The position numbers were made by a program, and so were the translations under genes. Shown in pieces: positions 6,053-6,542 of a DNA stretch of 6,542 nucleotides. Each line of letters begins with the position of its first letter. Within the stretch, counting starts at the first letter, position 1. Under the pieces are notes generated by a model. The model was given only the letters and a program-made list of their open reading frames with translations. It did not search any database and was not told where the DNA came from. The DNA is from Saprospirales bacterium (GTDB taxonomy: Bacteria; Bacteroidota; Bacteroidia; Chitinophagales; JADJOU01): assembly GCA_947461165.1 (NCBI GenBank), contig CANHJR010000073.1, positions 1 to 6,542 of the forward strand, given 5' to 3'.

Positions 6053-6542
6053 CTAGAATGCTACAAATTTATATCCGACTCCTTTGACCGTTTTGAAGTA
6101 ATCTTCTCCAATCTTCTCTCGTAATTTTCGAATATGAACATCGATCGTGCGATCACCAATAATAATTTCTTTTCCCCAAACACCGTCTAAGATTTCATCT
6201 CTTCTAAACACATAATCTGGTCGAGACATCAATAAAAACAAAAGCTCAAATTCCTTCTTTGGAATCGTGATTTCTGTGTCACCAATTTTCACTAAAAAAC
6301 GGCTTTTATCAGCAAGTATATGCTTGTAGCTCAAAACATTAGTCAACGGTTTTACTGCAATTCGTCGGAGGTGTGATTTTATTTTGGAGATCAAAAGTTC
6401 TGACTTTATGGGCTTCACAAGATAATCATCCGCACCAATCTCAAGTCCTTCTATTTGACTATCAAAATCTCCTATAGCAGATAAAATAAGAATTTTTGTC
6501 GGTATAAACTTCTCTATTTTTCGTAATTCAATGCACGTTGCA
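6053..6542 (-). CDS. OmpR/PhoB-family response regulator, N-terminal part cut by window edge
   Basis: 162 complete codons are visible on the minus strand, in frame to 6541; the gene continues past the right edge. The visible receiver half has the conserved Ser in KILILSA (residues 16-22, the Thr/Ser switch), EGLEIGADDYLVKP (31-44) with the conserved Lys43-Pro44, and helix 5 ending KSHLRR. The phospho-acceptor Asp lies outside the window. Residues about 71-161 are a winged-helix DNA-binding domain: IPKKEFELLFLLMSRP, RRDEILDGVWG, recognition helix DRTIDVHIRKLREKI (130-144) and the wing VKGVGYKF (152-159). A GTG at 6418 (the Val of LVKP) is internal and not a start. The product is a transcription factor of a two-component system; the kinase partner and regulon are not visible. 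Its stop lies 30 nt from the corA-like stop, with the two genes converging and no clear terminator between. Confidence 0.93.
   Translation of the reverse strand, partial: ATCIELRKIEKFIPTKILILSAIGDFDSQIEGLEIGADDYLVKPIKSELLISKIKSHLRRIAVKPLTNVLSYKHILADKSRFLVKIGDTEITIPKKEFELLFLLMSRPDYVFRRDEILDGVWGKEIIIGDRTIDVHIRKLREKIGEDYFKTVKGVGYKFVAF

Noticed and set aside
6020..6056. Possible bidirectional terminator between corA and the response regulator
   Set aside because: Only a 6-bp palindrome (GCTAGC) and weak TAGC/GCTA pairing are visible; there is no stable stem with a T-tract.
6416..6418. GTG as the start of a short stand-alone DNA-binding protein
   Set aside because: The frame stays open to the window edge and encodes a proper receiver-domain end (KILILSA, GADDYLVKP), so this GTG is the internal Val before Lys-Pro.

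Overview
The window looks like ordinary chromosomal DNA from an AT-rich member of the Bacteroidota, possibly the Saprospiria. Three things support this: a protein ending in a type IX secretion (T9SS) C-terminal sorting domain; a secreted protein with a CarboxypepD_reg-like domain; and Bacteroidota-type -7 promoter motifs (TAnnTTTG) in front of each transcription unit whose start is visible, with no convincing Shine-Dalgarno sequences. The phylum is well supported. The class is a guess from the style of the first protein.

Layout. Positions 1-675 (+) are the C-terminal end of a secreted beta-propeller (sortilin/BNR-like) protein with a T9SS sorting domain, closed by a strong hairpin terminator at 699-729. 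A promoter overlapping the terminator tail drives a small exported CarboxypepD_reg-like protein (777-1442, +). Its signal-peptide core is an exact 15-bp tandem duplication. It converges, with an 8-nt gap, on a two-gene minus-strand unit: an MltD-type lytic transglycosylase with three LysM domains (4049-2181) followed after 4 nt by a TrmN6-like tRNA methyltransferase with a forced non-ATG start (2176-1451).

The transglycosylase is divergent from dapF (4236-4997, +). They share about 186 bp of regulatory DNA that holds a -7 motif for each direction and an 8-bp inverted repeat. A CorA-family divalent-cation transporter (5075-6022, +, GTG start) follows with its own promoter. It converges on an OmpR/PhoB-type response regulator (minus strand) that runs off the right edge, so its phospho-acceptor half is missing.

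How the genes relate. dapF makes meso-diaminopimelate for lysine and peptidoglycan, and the divergent MltD-like enzyme cleaves peptidoglycan, so that pair has a plausible cell-wall link. The other genes are housekeeping or envelope functions without an evident shared pathway. I saw no mobile element, CRISPR array, tRNA, rRNA or new defence-like system. The points worth a second look are at the fine scale: start codons, a possibly leaderless dapF mRNA, and the signal-peptide duplication.
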